Shown piece by piece: positions 1 to 6,644 of a stretch of 6,797 nucleotides of DNA. Both the position numbers and the translations under genes were made by a program. A model generated the notes under the pieces. The model made no database searches, was not told where the DNA came from, and saw nothing but the letters and a program-made list of their open reading frames with translations. Position 1 is the stretch's first letter. Every line of letters begins with the position of its first letter. The DNA is from Hodarchaeum sp048939725. GTDB lineage: Archaea > Asgardarchaeota > Heimdallarchaeia > Hodarchaeales > Hodarchaeaceae. The stretch is taken from positions 1 through 6,797 of the forward strand of contig JBHLPG010000209.1 in the NCBI GenBank assembly GCA_048939725.1. Reading direction: 5' to 3'.

Positions 1-3000
1 CTCAGCAGTACTATTATTAAGGAAAACCCTGGGGTATTGAATTTTTCCAATTCTTCAGAGTCTATAGAGTGTATGATGATGAAAGTGGAATCTGATTCGT
101 CCTCACTTATGAGCTGCTTACCTTCATAGATCGTCTTTGCAGTAATTTTTACAAGGTATTTTTCGCTATTTTCTAATAGCGAGGTGTTCCATTGATAGCT
201 TGTTGTTTCTAGATTGTCAATGATTAGATCCCATGATATTCCATTGTCAGAACTGAAATATATGTCATAAGTAGTTTCTAATTCGAATGGATTAGCTATG
301 GCCCAGGATATGGGTAGTATGTCGTTGACAACAATATCTCCACCGTTTGGGCTAATCAAAGTCACTTCAAAGACTGGTTCTTCAGTATTGATATTGACAA
401 TAAAGAATTCTACAGTATCATTTACTCTATTACCGTAGAGATCTATAGCTGTAAGATTAAAAACGTAAAATCCAGGTTTTAAGTTTTCTAATACCCCGCT
501 ATCATTGATGATTTCCACGTCATTCATTGTTATAACAACTGTAAATTCACTGAGATCTTGAACTGAATAACTATATGAAACATTAGTTTCTTCCTTTTGG
601 ATTTCGAAAATTGTTCCATCGCTAGGGCTACTGATTACTAAAATTGGTGAAGTTGTATCAACAACCGTGACTATACACGTTTTTGTTGTTGTTTGGCCCC
701 AGATATCAGTGACAATGATGGTATAATTATACACATCGACTGATAATCCGTCAATGTCTATTGTTATAACGCTATTCGACCATTCTTCCTCTTCTATAAC
801 TATATCACCGTTTTTCAAAATAGTATAATTGCTTGGATTTCTATCTGACAATGTGAAAGTTATTTGGTTATTTACACTACCTAATTCATAATCTGCGGCA
901 TTAAAACTAGTTACAACTGGTTCTTCGATATCAGGATCAATTGTAAAAGATCCTTCTGATGTATCAGTAACTATTTCCAGTTGATATCCCAGATAACTTC
1001 CATTAACTATAATCCGTACCTTGTAATTAGTTCCATAATCAAGATCCCGCGTGTTCCATTCATAGCTCGTGGCTGTTAGGTTACTAACTATACCATGCCA
1101 GTTTACACCGTTTGTAGAGTATTCGATTTTAGAAGAATACGTGATCTGCTCGTTTGTTGTTATAGAGTAGCTAATCGTAACCTCATCCTCCCAAATCTCG
1201 CCACCATTAGGATGAATTAACTGTAAAACGAGATCAGGCCTATTATCAATAGTCAACAAGCCAGATATATCTTCTTCCTCTTGTGATACTTCATCCAATT
1301 TGTAATGAGTAATAACCTTTATTTTCACTCCTTCTAAGTAAACTATTGAGGAAGTATTCCAGTCAAAACTTTCGTTATCCTTGTCTAGCCCACTGACAAT
1401 TTCATACCAATCAGACTCTGACATGGTTGAGTAATAGAGATCAAAACCAGTAACAAGACTGTCTATATCAGTTAGCTCCCACTCGATTGTTAATGCCCCA
1501 GCGTAAGTGAAACCAGAAAGAGGTGTAAGCAATGTGGCACCTGGGGCATCTTCATTATCTATTGAGAATGCAAAATCATTTGTATCCTCGATAATCCCAC
1601 CATAGCCATCATTGGCAATGACTTTGATCATAACGGAAGGTGAGTCTGCAAACCTGCTGACATTCCACACATATGATAGCTCTTTCAATCCACTAGCAAT
1701 CAACTGCCATCCTTGATTCTCGATATTATACCCCACCTGAAAGGTTAACTCATCATCATCAGGATCACTAGCGCTCCAAGAGATTGTAATAAGGTTTGAT
1801 GCTGTTTCTCCACCATTTGGTTCTATGACCGTGATAAGAGGCGCGCGGTTAACAACAGTATAGCTGAAATATTCGTTTTGAGCATTTTTCTTCACAACAT
1901 CGTTACCTGTAACGTCCCATACGTGTATATACCATTCTACAGTGGTTCCATGAGGCTTTGCTGGCAATGTACCTTCGTAAGTCCCAGGATTGCCGACTTG
2001 TTCCTCTAGAGTTGCAATATCCCAGCTTTTTCCCCCATCTACTGTATAATTAATCATAGCATCTTGGATACCACCTTCATCTGTGATTGGTACCGTTATT
2101 ATTGGGGTGTCTTTACCTGTTGGATAAACCCCGTCTCCATCAGCATCCAAAAGAATGGATAGTGTTCCAACAGATGGGGTAATATAGTCTTTCGTGTTGG
2201 GTTCTAAAGGATTGGACGTGTAACTCGTATCTTTTTGAGTCTCGAAAACATATGTCCCGAATCTTTTATCTATACCAACACGCTGGACAATATGATCTGT
2301 TGGATCATCGTCTTCTATGGTGTAACTTGTCTGAATTTTGTGACTGAATTGTTGTTCTGCATAAATCTTTGTACTTAGTGATACTTCTACAGTTGTTTCG
2401 ACATAAATTCCTGCTGCTTCTAATTTAGCCCTGTTTTCACTGCTAAATGAAATCGTGATAGATTGGCTTGTTGAAATAGTCGAACTAACTTCATGAGTGC
2501 TAGTATATTGACGTCCTCCATCTGCCGATAACGTGCTTAACCAATCTATTTGTCCATCTGGATACTCATTATGCACCACGTTCAAATTTTTCCATGAATT
2601 TGGAGCATTATTATCACCATAAATTGCTTCTAGCTCACGTAATATGCCATACCACATTTTTCCATTCGCATTTTCTGTGGTTCCATCATAATAAGTGGTT
2701 GTATCTGTTGTAATTAACCAGTGTAGCTCCCAAGCTTCGCCCCAGTAAGTATCACCAAAACCAGGGCCTATATAATCAGGATCATCATTAGTATTACTCG
2801 AGCTGAGAAAAGTACTGTCCACCACTTCATATCTAGCATCAAATCCAGCACTAACTTCATACGAAAGTTCGAGCTTTGTTGACGCTTCAAACCCCGTTTG
2901 AAATAACCCGAAAAATGATCCCGATTCTTCAACACCGAACTCTAATCCTGTTGTTATACCAGCAGTGACTTCAGCGCCAACACCAAGGGAAACTGTTGAT

Positions 3001-3830
3001 GTAGTTTCGTAACTTGAGATACTTTCATCACCTGATGGATCGTGTAAAATGAGATACAATTTTTCACCTAACGTCTTGTAACCTTGAAGTAAGATTTCAG
3101 TTTCCTGATTGACAATCTTTCTGAAAGTAAATATCCGCTGGTCAGATGCTACTTCGCTATCACCGCTATCATATCCCTTTAGAACCGCAGTTATAGTTCC
3201 ATCGAAGCTGGCACCATAAGTAAATGATATTGGATTGCCACTCGTGACTATTCCCATATCTATAATATTAAAGAAGAGTTTCACGTAATCAACCGTTGTG
3301 GATTGTGTAAATTCTGGAGTAAATGAAACAGAGCCAGCACCCTCACCAAAAGTAATCGTCCCAGCATCAGGACCTGTCCAGCTTACAGAATATGAATATT
3401 CAACCATGAAAGATTTGAAACCTGTTGCTGAAGGATCATAACTTTCTACTAAGTTTCCATGAGTGTCGTCACCATACGCTGCAGATCGATATTCTATGAG
3501 ATCACCCTCATTAAAAGGTCCAATGGTTGTTGATGCAGTATTACCGCTTTCAGTCATTACTTTGTATTCCAAACTTCCCCCATTTACTCTCCAATACAGG
3601 TATATTGCATAAGAGGATACTTCATATGTGCCGAATGAACAACTAATTGTTATAACTAATCCAGGTAAAGTACTGGAAGTAGGCCGGGTATCCCAGACAC
3701 CGATTTCACCAGGAATATACGCTTTCGCTAGTGTCACGGGTTTAAATGCAAAAATATTAGCTGCTAGAAGTATTAACAGGGTAAACCCAATTATATTATT
3801 ACGTGTCATTTTCATTTTCACTAACTCCAT
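1..3830 (-). CDS. Giant secreted, membrane-anchored multi-domain surface protein (3' end beyond window)
   Basis: The frame is open for 1276 codons with no stop and leaves the window, so the C-terminus is missing. Residues 10-37 form a signal peptide: TRNN, a hydrophobic core IIGFTLLILLAA, then a likely cut after AKA (residue 37). Residues 38-~150 are Fn3-like (YWRVNGG, GDLIEYR). A DPSGD segment (264-268) leads into two amphipathic beta-hairpins (280-337, 441-506) flanking a Trp-rich stretch (GDTYWGE, 359-365). A DADGDG loop (562-567) precedes an Fn3-like domain (~575-655). Four PNGGE-type repeats and two other Ig-like domains follow. At 1266-1276, TPGFSLIIVLL begins what looks like a C-terminal membrane helix. 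Many NxS/T sequons suggest a glycosylated exterior protein. The start is uncertain: ATG 3830 overlaps an upstream stop, while ATG 3815 has GGAG nine bases before it and leaves a normal signal peptide. The exact function is not recognised; an adhesin, S-layer-associated or pore-forming role is possible. Confidence 0.9.
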   Translation of the reverse strand, partial: MELVKMKMTRNNIIGFTLLILLAANIFAFKPVTLAKAYIPGEIGVWDTRPTSSTLPGLVITISCSFGTYEVSSYAIYLYWRVNGGSLEYKVMTESGNTASTTIGPFNEGDLIEYRSAAYGDDTHGNLVESYDPSATGFKSFMVEYSYSVSWTGPDAGTITFGEGAGSVSFTPEFTQSTTVDYVKLFFNIIDMGIVTSGNPISFTYGASFDGTITAVLKGYDSGDSEVASDQRIFTFRKIVNQETEILLQGYKTLGEKLYLILHDPSGDESISSYETTSTVSLGVGAEVTAGITTGLEFGVEESGSFFGLFQTGFEASTKLELSYEVSAGFDARYEVVDSTFLSSSNTNDDPDYIGPGFGDTYWGEAWELHWLITTDTTTYYDGTTENANGKMWYGILRELEAIYGDNNAPNSWKNLNVVHNEYPDGQIDWLSTLSADGGRQYTSTHEVSSTISTSQSITISFSSENRAKLEAAGIYVETTVEVSLSTKIYAEQQFSHKIQTSYTIEDDDPTDHIVQRVGIDKRFGTYVFETQKDTSYTSNPLEPNTKDYITPSVGTLSILLDADGDGVYPTGKDTPIITVPITDEGGIQDAMINYTVDGGKSWDIATLEEQVGNPGTYEGTLPAKPHGTTVEWYIHVWDVTGNDVVKKNAQNEYFSYTVVNRAPLITVIEPNGGETASNLITISWSASDPDDDELTFQVGYNIENQGWQLIASGLKELSYVWNVSRFADSPSVMIKVIANDGYGGIIEDTNDFAFSIDNEDAPGATLLTPLSGFTYAGALTIEWELTDIDSLVTGFDLYYSTMSESDWYEIVSGLDKDNESFDWNTSSIVYLEGVKIKVITHYKLDEVSQEEEDISGLLTIDNRPDLVLQLIHPNGGEIWEDEVTISYSITTNEQITYSSKIEYSTNGVNWHGIVSNLTATSYEWNTRDLDYGTNYKVRIIVNGSYLGYQLEIVTDTSEGSFTIDPDIEEPVVTSFNAADYELGSVNNQITFTLSDRNPSNYTILKNGDIVIEEEEWSNSVITIDIDGLSVDVYNYTIIVTDIWGQTTTKTCIVTVVDTTSPILVISSPSDGTIFEIQKEETNVSYSYSVQDLSEFTVVITMNDVEIINDSGVLENLKPGFYVFNLTAIDLYGNRVNDTVEFFIVNINTEEPVFEVTLISPNGGDIVVNDILPISWAIANPFELETTYDIYFSSDNGISWDLIIDNLETTSYQWNTSLLENSEKYLVKITAKTIYEGKQLISEDESDSTFIIIHSIDSEELEKFNTPGFSLIIVLL
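60..1850 (-). repeat. Six beta-sandwich repeats of the giant protein (residues 661-1257)
   Basis: Four repeats share PNGGE/D (or PLSGF) and, 51-54 residues later, a (Y/F)xWN(T/V) motif. The pairs are P671/W722, P770/W824, P874/W925 and P1161/W1214. Two domains of another type (969-1057, 1058-1142) sit between the third and fourth. The order is A-A-A-B-C-A. Such ~100-residue repeats are typical of stalks of cell-surface adhesins and S-layer-type proteins. Confidence 0.75.
405..926 (-). repeat. B-C domain pair in the giant protein, copy shared with the 352-aa protein
   Basis: Residues 969-1142 align with residues ~90-268 of the 352-aa protein. Shared marks include SDRNPSNYTILKN vs SDQNPYNYSISKN, Y-x-(Y/F)-TII, DTTSPILVI vs DTIAPIVTI, and a (P/A)G(F/S)Y(V/I)FN(L/V)T ending. 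Divergence is high enough that the DNA copies are not obvious repeats. Confidence 0.75.
2109..2147 (-). other. Calcium-type DxDxDG loop in the giant protein (residues 562-574)
   Basis: D562-A-D564-G-D566-G is followed by VYPTGKD574. The spacing of acidic residues fits a short EF-hand-like or dockerin-like calcium loop and sits at the junction between the hairpin segment and the following Fn3-like domain, where calcium would stiffen the linker. Metal binding is inferred from the motif only. Confidence 0.55.
2313..2510 (-). other. Amphipathic hairpin 2 of the giant protein (residues 441-506)
   Basis: From T443 to S461 every odd residue is Ser or Thr except E447. After a short helical segment (NRAKLEAAG, 466-474), residues 477-505 alternate again, with V, L, I, F or A mixed with some T/Q/H on odd positions and only polar residues on even ones. 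The strands are less hydrophobic than in hairpin 1 and may line a long sheet rather than a membrane. Confidence 0.5.
2820..2993 (-). other. Amphipathic beta-hairpin 1 of the giant protein (residues 280-337)
   Basis: Even-numbered residues from V280 to V300 are almost all hydrophobic (V, L, A, I, F), while the odd ones are Ser, Gly, Thr or Glu. The same holds from F314 to V336, where the odd ones are E, S, K, D, R or G. Between them is a turn, SGSFFGLFQ (303-311), with an exposed hydrophobic tip. Two strands of 21-23 residues are long enough to cross a bilayer as a beta-hairpin. Confidence 0.6.
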
Positions 3831-3988
3831 TATTGATGTGTAATTATTTTCCCATAAAAACTCTTTCGATTTCTAGATTCAAGTATCATAAACAGAGCAA
3901 GGAACTCAATGAAGAATTTTAATGTTTCTTTGTGTACCTTAATGGGTTTCATTGGTTCTCGTTCTAGATATCTTTCTGTAATAATCAT
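3830..3988 (-). CDS. Possible 52-aa small membrane-associated peptide coupled to the giant gene
   Basis: A 52-codon frame begins at ATG 3986-3988 and ends with TAA at 3830-3832. The last base of that stop is the first base of the giant gene's ATG (TAATG overlap), an arrangement typical of translational coupling. AGGT (complement of 3997-4000) lies eight bases before the ATG and is a fair Shine-Dalgarno. The frame extends upstream to a TTG at 4090 (86 residues), but that start has no recognisable ribosome binding site. The peptide is basic with one hydrophobic stretch, FFIEFLALFMIL (residues ~25-36), which is short for a membrane span and contains a Glu. No family is recognised. It could be a real leader or small protein, or a chance frame in the 5' leader of the giant gene. 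Confidence 0.35.
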   Translation of the reverse strand: MIITERYLEREPMKPIKVHKETLKFFIEFLALFMILESRNRKSFYGKIITHQ

Positions 3989-4092
3989 TTTTTTAGACCT
4001 ACCTTGGAATTTTCTTACTATAGTGCTTGAATCTACATATTTATGATAAATCGGTTTCAACTTATAAATTTTACTTAAAATATATAACAAAC

Positions 4093-4106
4093 GACTTTAT
4101 ATCTTA
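4093..4106 (-). promoter_or_regulatory. Candidate TATA box for the small peptide and giant gene
   Basis: The minus strand reads TTAAGATATAAAGT, a purine-rich start followed by TATAAAG, close to the archaeal BRE plus TATA arrangement. Transcription would start near 4070, about 80 bases before the ATG at 3988 and 240 before the giant gene. The surroundings are so AT-rich that chance matches are likely. Confidence 0.35.
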
Positions 4107-4145
4107 AATTTATCTAAATTCTATAAAATAAAATTTAAAGATATA
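4098..4145. repeat. Imperfect inverted repeat (14/15 bases, one bulge) around the promoter
   Basis: The left arm TATATCTTAAATTT (4098-4111) has as its reverse complement AAATTTAAGATATA. The right arm is AAATTTAAAGATATA (4131-4145), with one extra A; the spacer is 19 bases. The left arm contains the candidate TATA box. The arms may be two facing promoter-like elements or a regulator site, or chance in A/T-only sequence, though each arm keeps the one G/C pair in register. Confidence 0.4.
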
Positions 4146-4184
4146 ATATAAGCTTTCTTGGATTGTTGAGACTCGTTTAACCCA

Positions 4185-4235
4185 CTAAAACCGAAAAAAG
4201 GGAACGTGTGTGAAAATAAGGTAATAAAACAACGA
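4185..4235 (-). terminator. T-rich termination region after the 352-aa gene
   Basis: Downstream of the TGA at 4249, the minus strand has TTGTTTTATTACCTTATTTT, then CCCTTTTTTCGGTTTTAG, with a T6 run at 4194-4199 and T4 at 4187-4190. Archaea can terminate at such T-runs without a hairpin, and none is obvious here. The evidence is position and composition only. Confidence 0.4.
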
Positions 4236-4248
4236 TCAAGATCCCTCT

Positions 4249-5307
4249 TTAGTCATCATTTGATTCTAAGTCAAAAGGATCAATGGGTGGAAGCTTATAT
4301 CGCTCAACTAGTTCGGATTCACTACTGATTTTTTTTCTAAAATTTCTCCTCCAGATAAAAACAAAAGCACTCACAAGAAATACAATTCCAATCGAAAGGA
4401 AAAGGACAAGATCTGGCAAACTGAAAGCTGGACCATTATTAATGCCAGAAGTAGTGGTTTGCTTACTTGTTTGCGCTGTAGTATCTGTTGTTGGTTGATC
4501 TAAAATTGTGACGAAAAACACAACAATATCACTCCCTACATTACCAGAGCTATCAGTTACAGTAACATTGAATATGTATGATCCTGCAGGTAAATACTCC
4601 AATAGACCATCATCAGGTACATTGAAGTAATTTAACGCAACTTTAACAGTGTAATTACTCAATTCTTCAATATAATACGTATAGGATATTGTCATAGTTA
4701 AATTAGTAGTATTGTATTCGTGACCATTTTCAGGATTAAGAATTGTTACTATCGGAGCAATAGTGTCATGGACATTTAATACAATGGTGTTATTAGCCTT
4801 ATTCCCTAGTGTATTTTCTGCTATAATCGTAAATTCATAAGTCCCAATTTGTAAATCGGTAATGGTGACATTTACGGTCATATTATCAGTCCAAGAGCGG
4901 CTGTTGACGATAATTTCATCATTCTTTGAAATACTGTAATTGTACGGATTTTGATCTGAAATTACCCAAGAAATATTCAATTCTGGAACCCCAAATTCTA
5001 CACTAATATTGTTGTTAATTGTTGTAATTGAAGGAATTAATCCGTTTGATACCCTCAAAAAGCTATAATCTGGTTCTATTCTTGTATAGAAAGTTGAAGA
5101 CGTGACATTATTAGTAGTTGGTAACACTGAATCGCTGATGGAATCAATTTTAATTTTCTCTTTATCGTCTCTGATATGAACTGCTGTTACAGGGATCATA
5201 TAGCCATAAAGGCATTGGAGTACGATAATTATACAGGTAAGCATGGAAGAAATCCAATGTATCTGTGACAAATAATTAACCTCACTATATAAGTGAAATA
5301 ATAGCAT
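4249..5307 (-). CDS. Single-pass membrane protein with two Ig-like ectodomains and a cytoplasmic tail
   Basis: This 352-aa protein has a hydrophobic N-terminal segment (residues ~18-40, ISSMLTCIIIVLQCLYGYMI), probably a signal peptide with a possible cut near residue 42. Two beta-sandwich domains follow at about 90-182 and 183-268, with about eleven N-glycosylation sequons (for example N111, N142, N146, N218, N247). A Thr/Gln-rich linker (~270-290) of the kind often O-glycosylated leads to a transmembrane helix (~297-319). RRNFRKK then places the last ~30 residues, including YKLPPIDPF, in the cytoplasm. Both ectodomains match the tandem pair at residues 969-1142 of the giant protein, so the two surface proteins are related. 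It starts 12 bases after the 426-aa gene, suggesting co-transcription. The ribosome site at ATG 5307 is weak; Met22 (ATG 5244) is an alternative start that keeps the signal peptide. A surface receptor or adhesin role is inferred only. Confidence 0.87.
   Translation of the reverse strand: MLLFHLYSEVNYLSQIHWISSMLTCIIIVLQCLYGYMIPVTAVHIRDDKEKIKIDSISDSVLPTTNNVTSSTFYTRIEPDYSFLRVSNGLIPSITTINNNISVEFGVPELNISWVISDQNPYNYSISKNDEIIVNSRSWTDNMTVNVTITDLQIGTYEFTIIAENTLGNKANNTIVLNVHDTIAPIVTILNPENGHEYNTTNLTMTISYTYYIEELSNYTVKVALNYFNVPDDGLLEYLPAGSYIFNVTVTDSSGNVGSDIVVFFVTILDQPTTDTTAQTSKQTTTSGINNGPAFSLPDLVLFLSIGIVFLVSAFVFIWRRNFRKKISSESELVERYKLPPIDPFDLESNDD
4504..5040 (-). repeat. B-C domain pair forming the ectodomain of the 352-aa protein
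   Basis: This is the counterpart of the pair at 405-926. Here the two domains stand alone between signal peptide and membrane helix, so this protein looks like a minimal version of the membrane-proximal part of the giant protein. Confidence 0.75.
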
Positions 5308-5319
5308 TAGCGATATTCT

Positions 5320-6600
5320 TCATACTATTATTTTCTTATAAATGGATATAAAAGTTTTTTTTGCGAGAAGTTGATGGTACGCCAGCCAGTAGTAGAGAAA
5401 GAAATCTGCAACATCTCTTGGCTGTATCGAAGGCATGATTTCATTTACAGGTAACTTCATCCACAGTCTCTCAGCTACTAAAAGATGATAAATATCTCTA
5501 ATTTGTCTTTCATTAATTTGTCTTATTATTAGATTTGGAAAATTCTTTGTTATCAATTTATCTAACTGGCTAATAATCTCACCCCAGTAAATCCGTTTCT
5601 CTTTGGGGTTAACAATCTCTTCTTGCGTGCCTTTCTTCAATATCATGAATTGAAAGATTTTTTTAAATATTTCTGTCTGATTAATATCCGGTGCTGGTAA
5701 AACAGTGTCATCTAAAGTAATATCACCGTTCTTATCGATATAACATATCACAAGATGTGGTTTAACTTTTTTATTACCTCTACAGCGGGTAACAAACCGT
5801 TTTAATCCATTTTGTGATTGTTGAATCTTTTCCAGCATATCCTGTGTTATAAAAACCGTAATATTGGCTGTACAGTTTCTTTGTGTACATTTCAATTCTT
5901 CAATCTTAATGTAAGAAACTTCGCGTGCTTGCAGTACTTTTCCACGATCAAAGCCTTTAATTACATCAGTTATACTCTCTTGAGTGCTTTTGAAGTCATC
6001 AAACCATTTTTCTTGATCAGAAACTAACTTGGAATAAGAAAGAGCTTTTTCATTCAGGAGTTCTAGTAAGGGCTTTGTAATATTGCCCTTATTTGAAAAC
6101 TGGTGAAAATTGGCGTAATGATCTTTTTTAATGCCATCAGGGGATTTTTCTTCCAACATTAATGCTATAACATCACTAATGGTCTTTAGTTTGGAACTAA
6201 ATGTATTCAGGATTTCTTCAACGACTTTTAATGATTTACGAGCCAGTGATTCATTTTTTTTAGAGAAAACACAGTATAACCCAGCTATAGACCCAAATTT
6301 TCGCACCCGTGGATCATCAGAGAAATGATTCTCAATCATCCAATTATACCAAATCATTCTGAATTTACTGTCAGCTGGAAATATATCTGGTCCATTTAAA
6401 TGGTCTGTGATAGTCTCTTCTAAGTTTTGACCGATTTCTCCTTTTACAAGCATTGTTGATTTAGTCATTAGTCTTGTAGCAAGTAGACTAGAACTTTCAT
6501 CACTTAATTCCATGGTAGAATAATAATCCACTAATTCTGGTCCATGATCCATGAAATAGCAGAATATCACTGATGAAAAAAGTTGTTGTTCATCAATCAC
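5320..6600 (-). CDS. Cytosolic protein with longin-like N-terminus and CxxxxC segment, function unknown
   Basis: This 426-aa protein has no signal peptide or membrane span and is probably cytosolic. The start is well supported by AGGTGATC six bases upstream. Residues 1-143 can be read as strand 7-16, strand 22-28 after an HGPELV turn, helix 32-48, strand 50-55, strand 79-90, strand 104-113 and helix 117-143. This is the order of longin/roadblock-type folds, which Asgard archaea are known to carry. Residues 144-225 are charged and helical. Residues 229-300 hold C238-x4-C243, a helix (ITQDMLEKIQ), C273, H282 and HLVICYIDKNGDI, resembling a reduced zinc-ribbon followed by a beta-sheet module. 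Residues 310-426 are mainly helical and rich in aromatics near the end. It leads a probable two-gene operon with the membrane protein 12 bases downstream, so it may serve that protein's cytoplasmic side. No function is assigned; the longin reading comes from predicted topology only. Confidence 0.87.
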   Translation of the reverse strand: MIDEQQLFSSVIFCYFMDHGPELVDYYSTMELSDESSSLLATRLMTKSTMLVKGEIGQNLEETITDHLNGPDIFPADSKFRMIWYNWMIENHFSDDPRVRKFGSIAGLYCVFSKKNESLARKSLKVVEEILNTFSSKLKTISDVIALMLEEKSPDGIKKDHYANFHQFSNKGNITKPLLELLNEKALSYSKLVSDQEKWFDDFKSTQESITDVIKGFDRGKVLQAREVSYIKIEELKCTQRNCTANITVFITQDMLEKIQQSQNGLKRFVTRCRGNKKVKPHLVICYIDKNGDITLDDTVLPAPDINQTEIFKKIFQFMILKKGTQEEIVNPKEKRIYWGEIISQLDKLITKNFPNLIIRQINERQIRDIYHLLVAERLWMKLPVNEIMPSIQPRDVADFFLYYWLAYHQLLAKKTFISIYKKIIV

Positions 6601-6606
6601 CTATTT

Positions 6607-6614
6607 GATCACCT
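6607..6614 (-). promoter_or_regulatory. Strong Shine-Dalgarno of the 426-aa gene
   Basis: The minus strand reads AGGTGATC, then six bases (AAATAG), then ATG at 6600. All eight bases can pair with the GATCACCT of the archaeal 16S rRNA 3' end, which fixes the start codon. The downstream genes have only weak or partial sites. Confidence 0.85.
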
Positions 6615-6644
6615 TTTAATTATTGAAGACTTCTAAACATGACT

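Larger units (their letters stand above)
4091..4248. other. AT-rich intergenic region between the two surface-protein genes
   Basis: This 158-base gap holds no credible gene. From the end of the 352-aa gene leftward, it has a T-rich region suited to termination, then about 60 bases of nearly pure A/T with an imperfect inverted repeat and a TATA-like box that could start a transcript for the small peptide and the giant gene. Confidence 0.6.

Noticed and set aside
60..1850. DNA tandem repeats or a CRISPR-like array, suggested by recurring PNGGE and WNTS motifs
   Set aside because: The repetition is at protein level with about 100-residue units and divergent DNA; there are no short identical repeats with unique spacers.
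3628..3843. Plus-strand frame of 71 codons
   Set aside because: It lies almost wholly antisense to the signal peptide and first domain of the giant gene and has no ribosome site or protein-like pattern.
3988..4090. Extended 86-codon start (TTG at 4090) of the small peptide
   Set aside because: It has a TTG start with no Shine-Dalgarno; ATG 3988 with AGGT upstream is better supported.
4283..4498. Plus-strand frame of 71 codons
   Set aside because: It is antisense to the transmembrane segment and tail of the 352-aa protein, whose domain structure is convincing.
5818..6027. Plus-strand frame of 69 codons
   Set aside because: It is antisense to the 426-aa gene and has no supporting start signal.
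6131..6328. Plus-strand frame of 65 codons
   Set aside because: It is a shadow of the longin-like part of the 426-aa gene.
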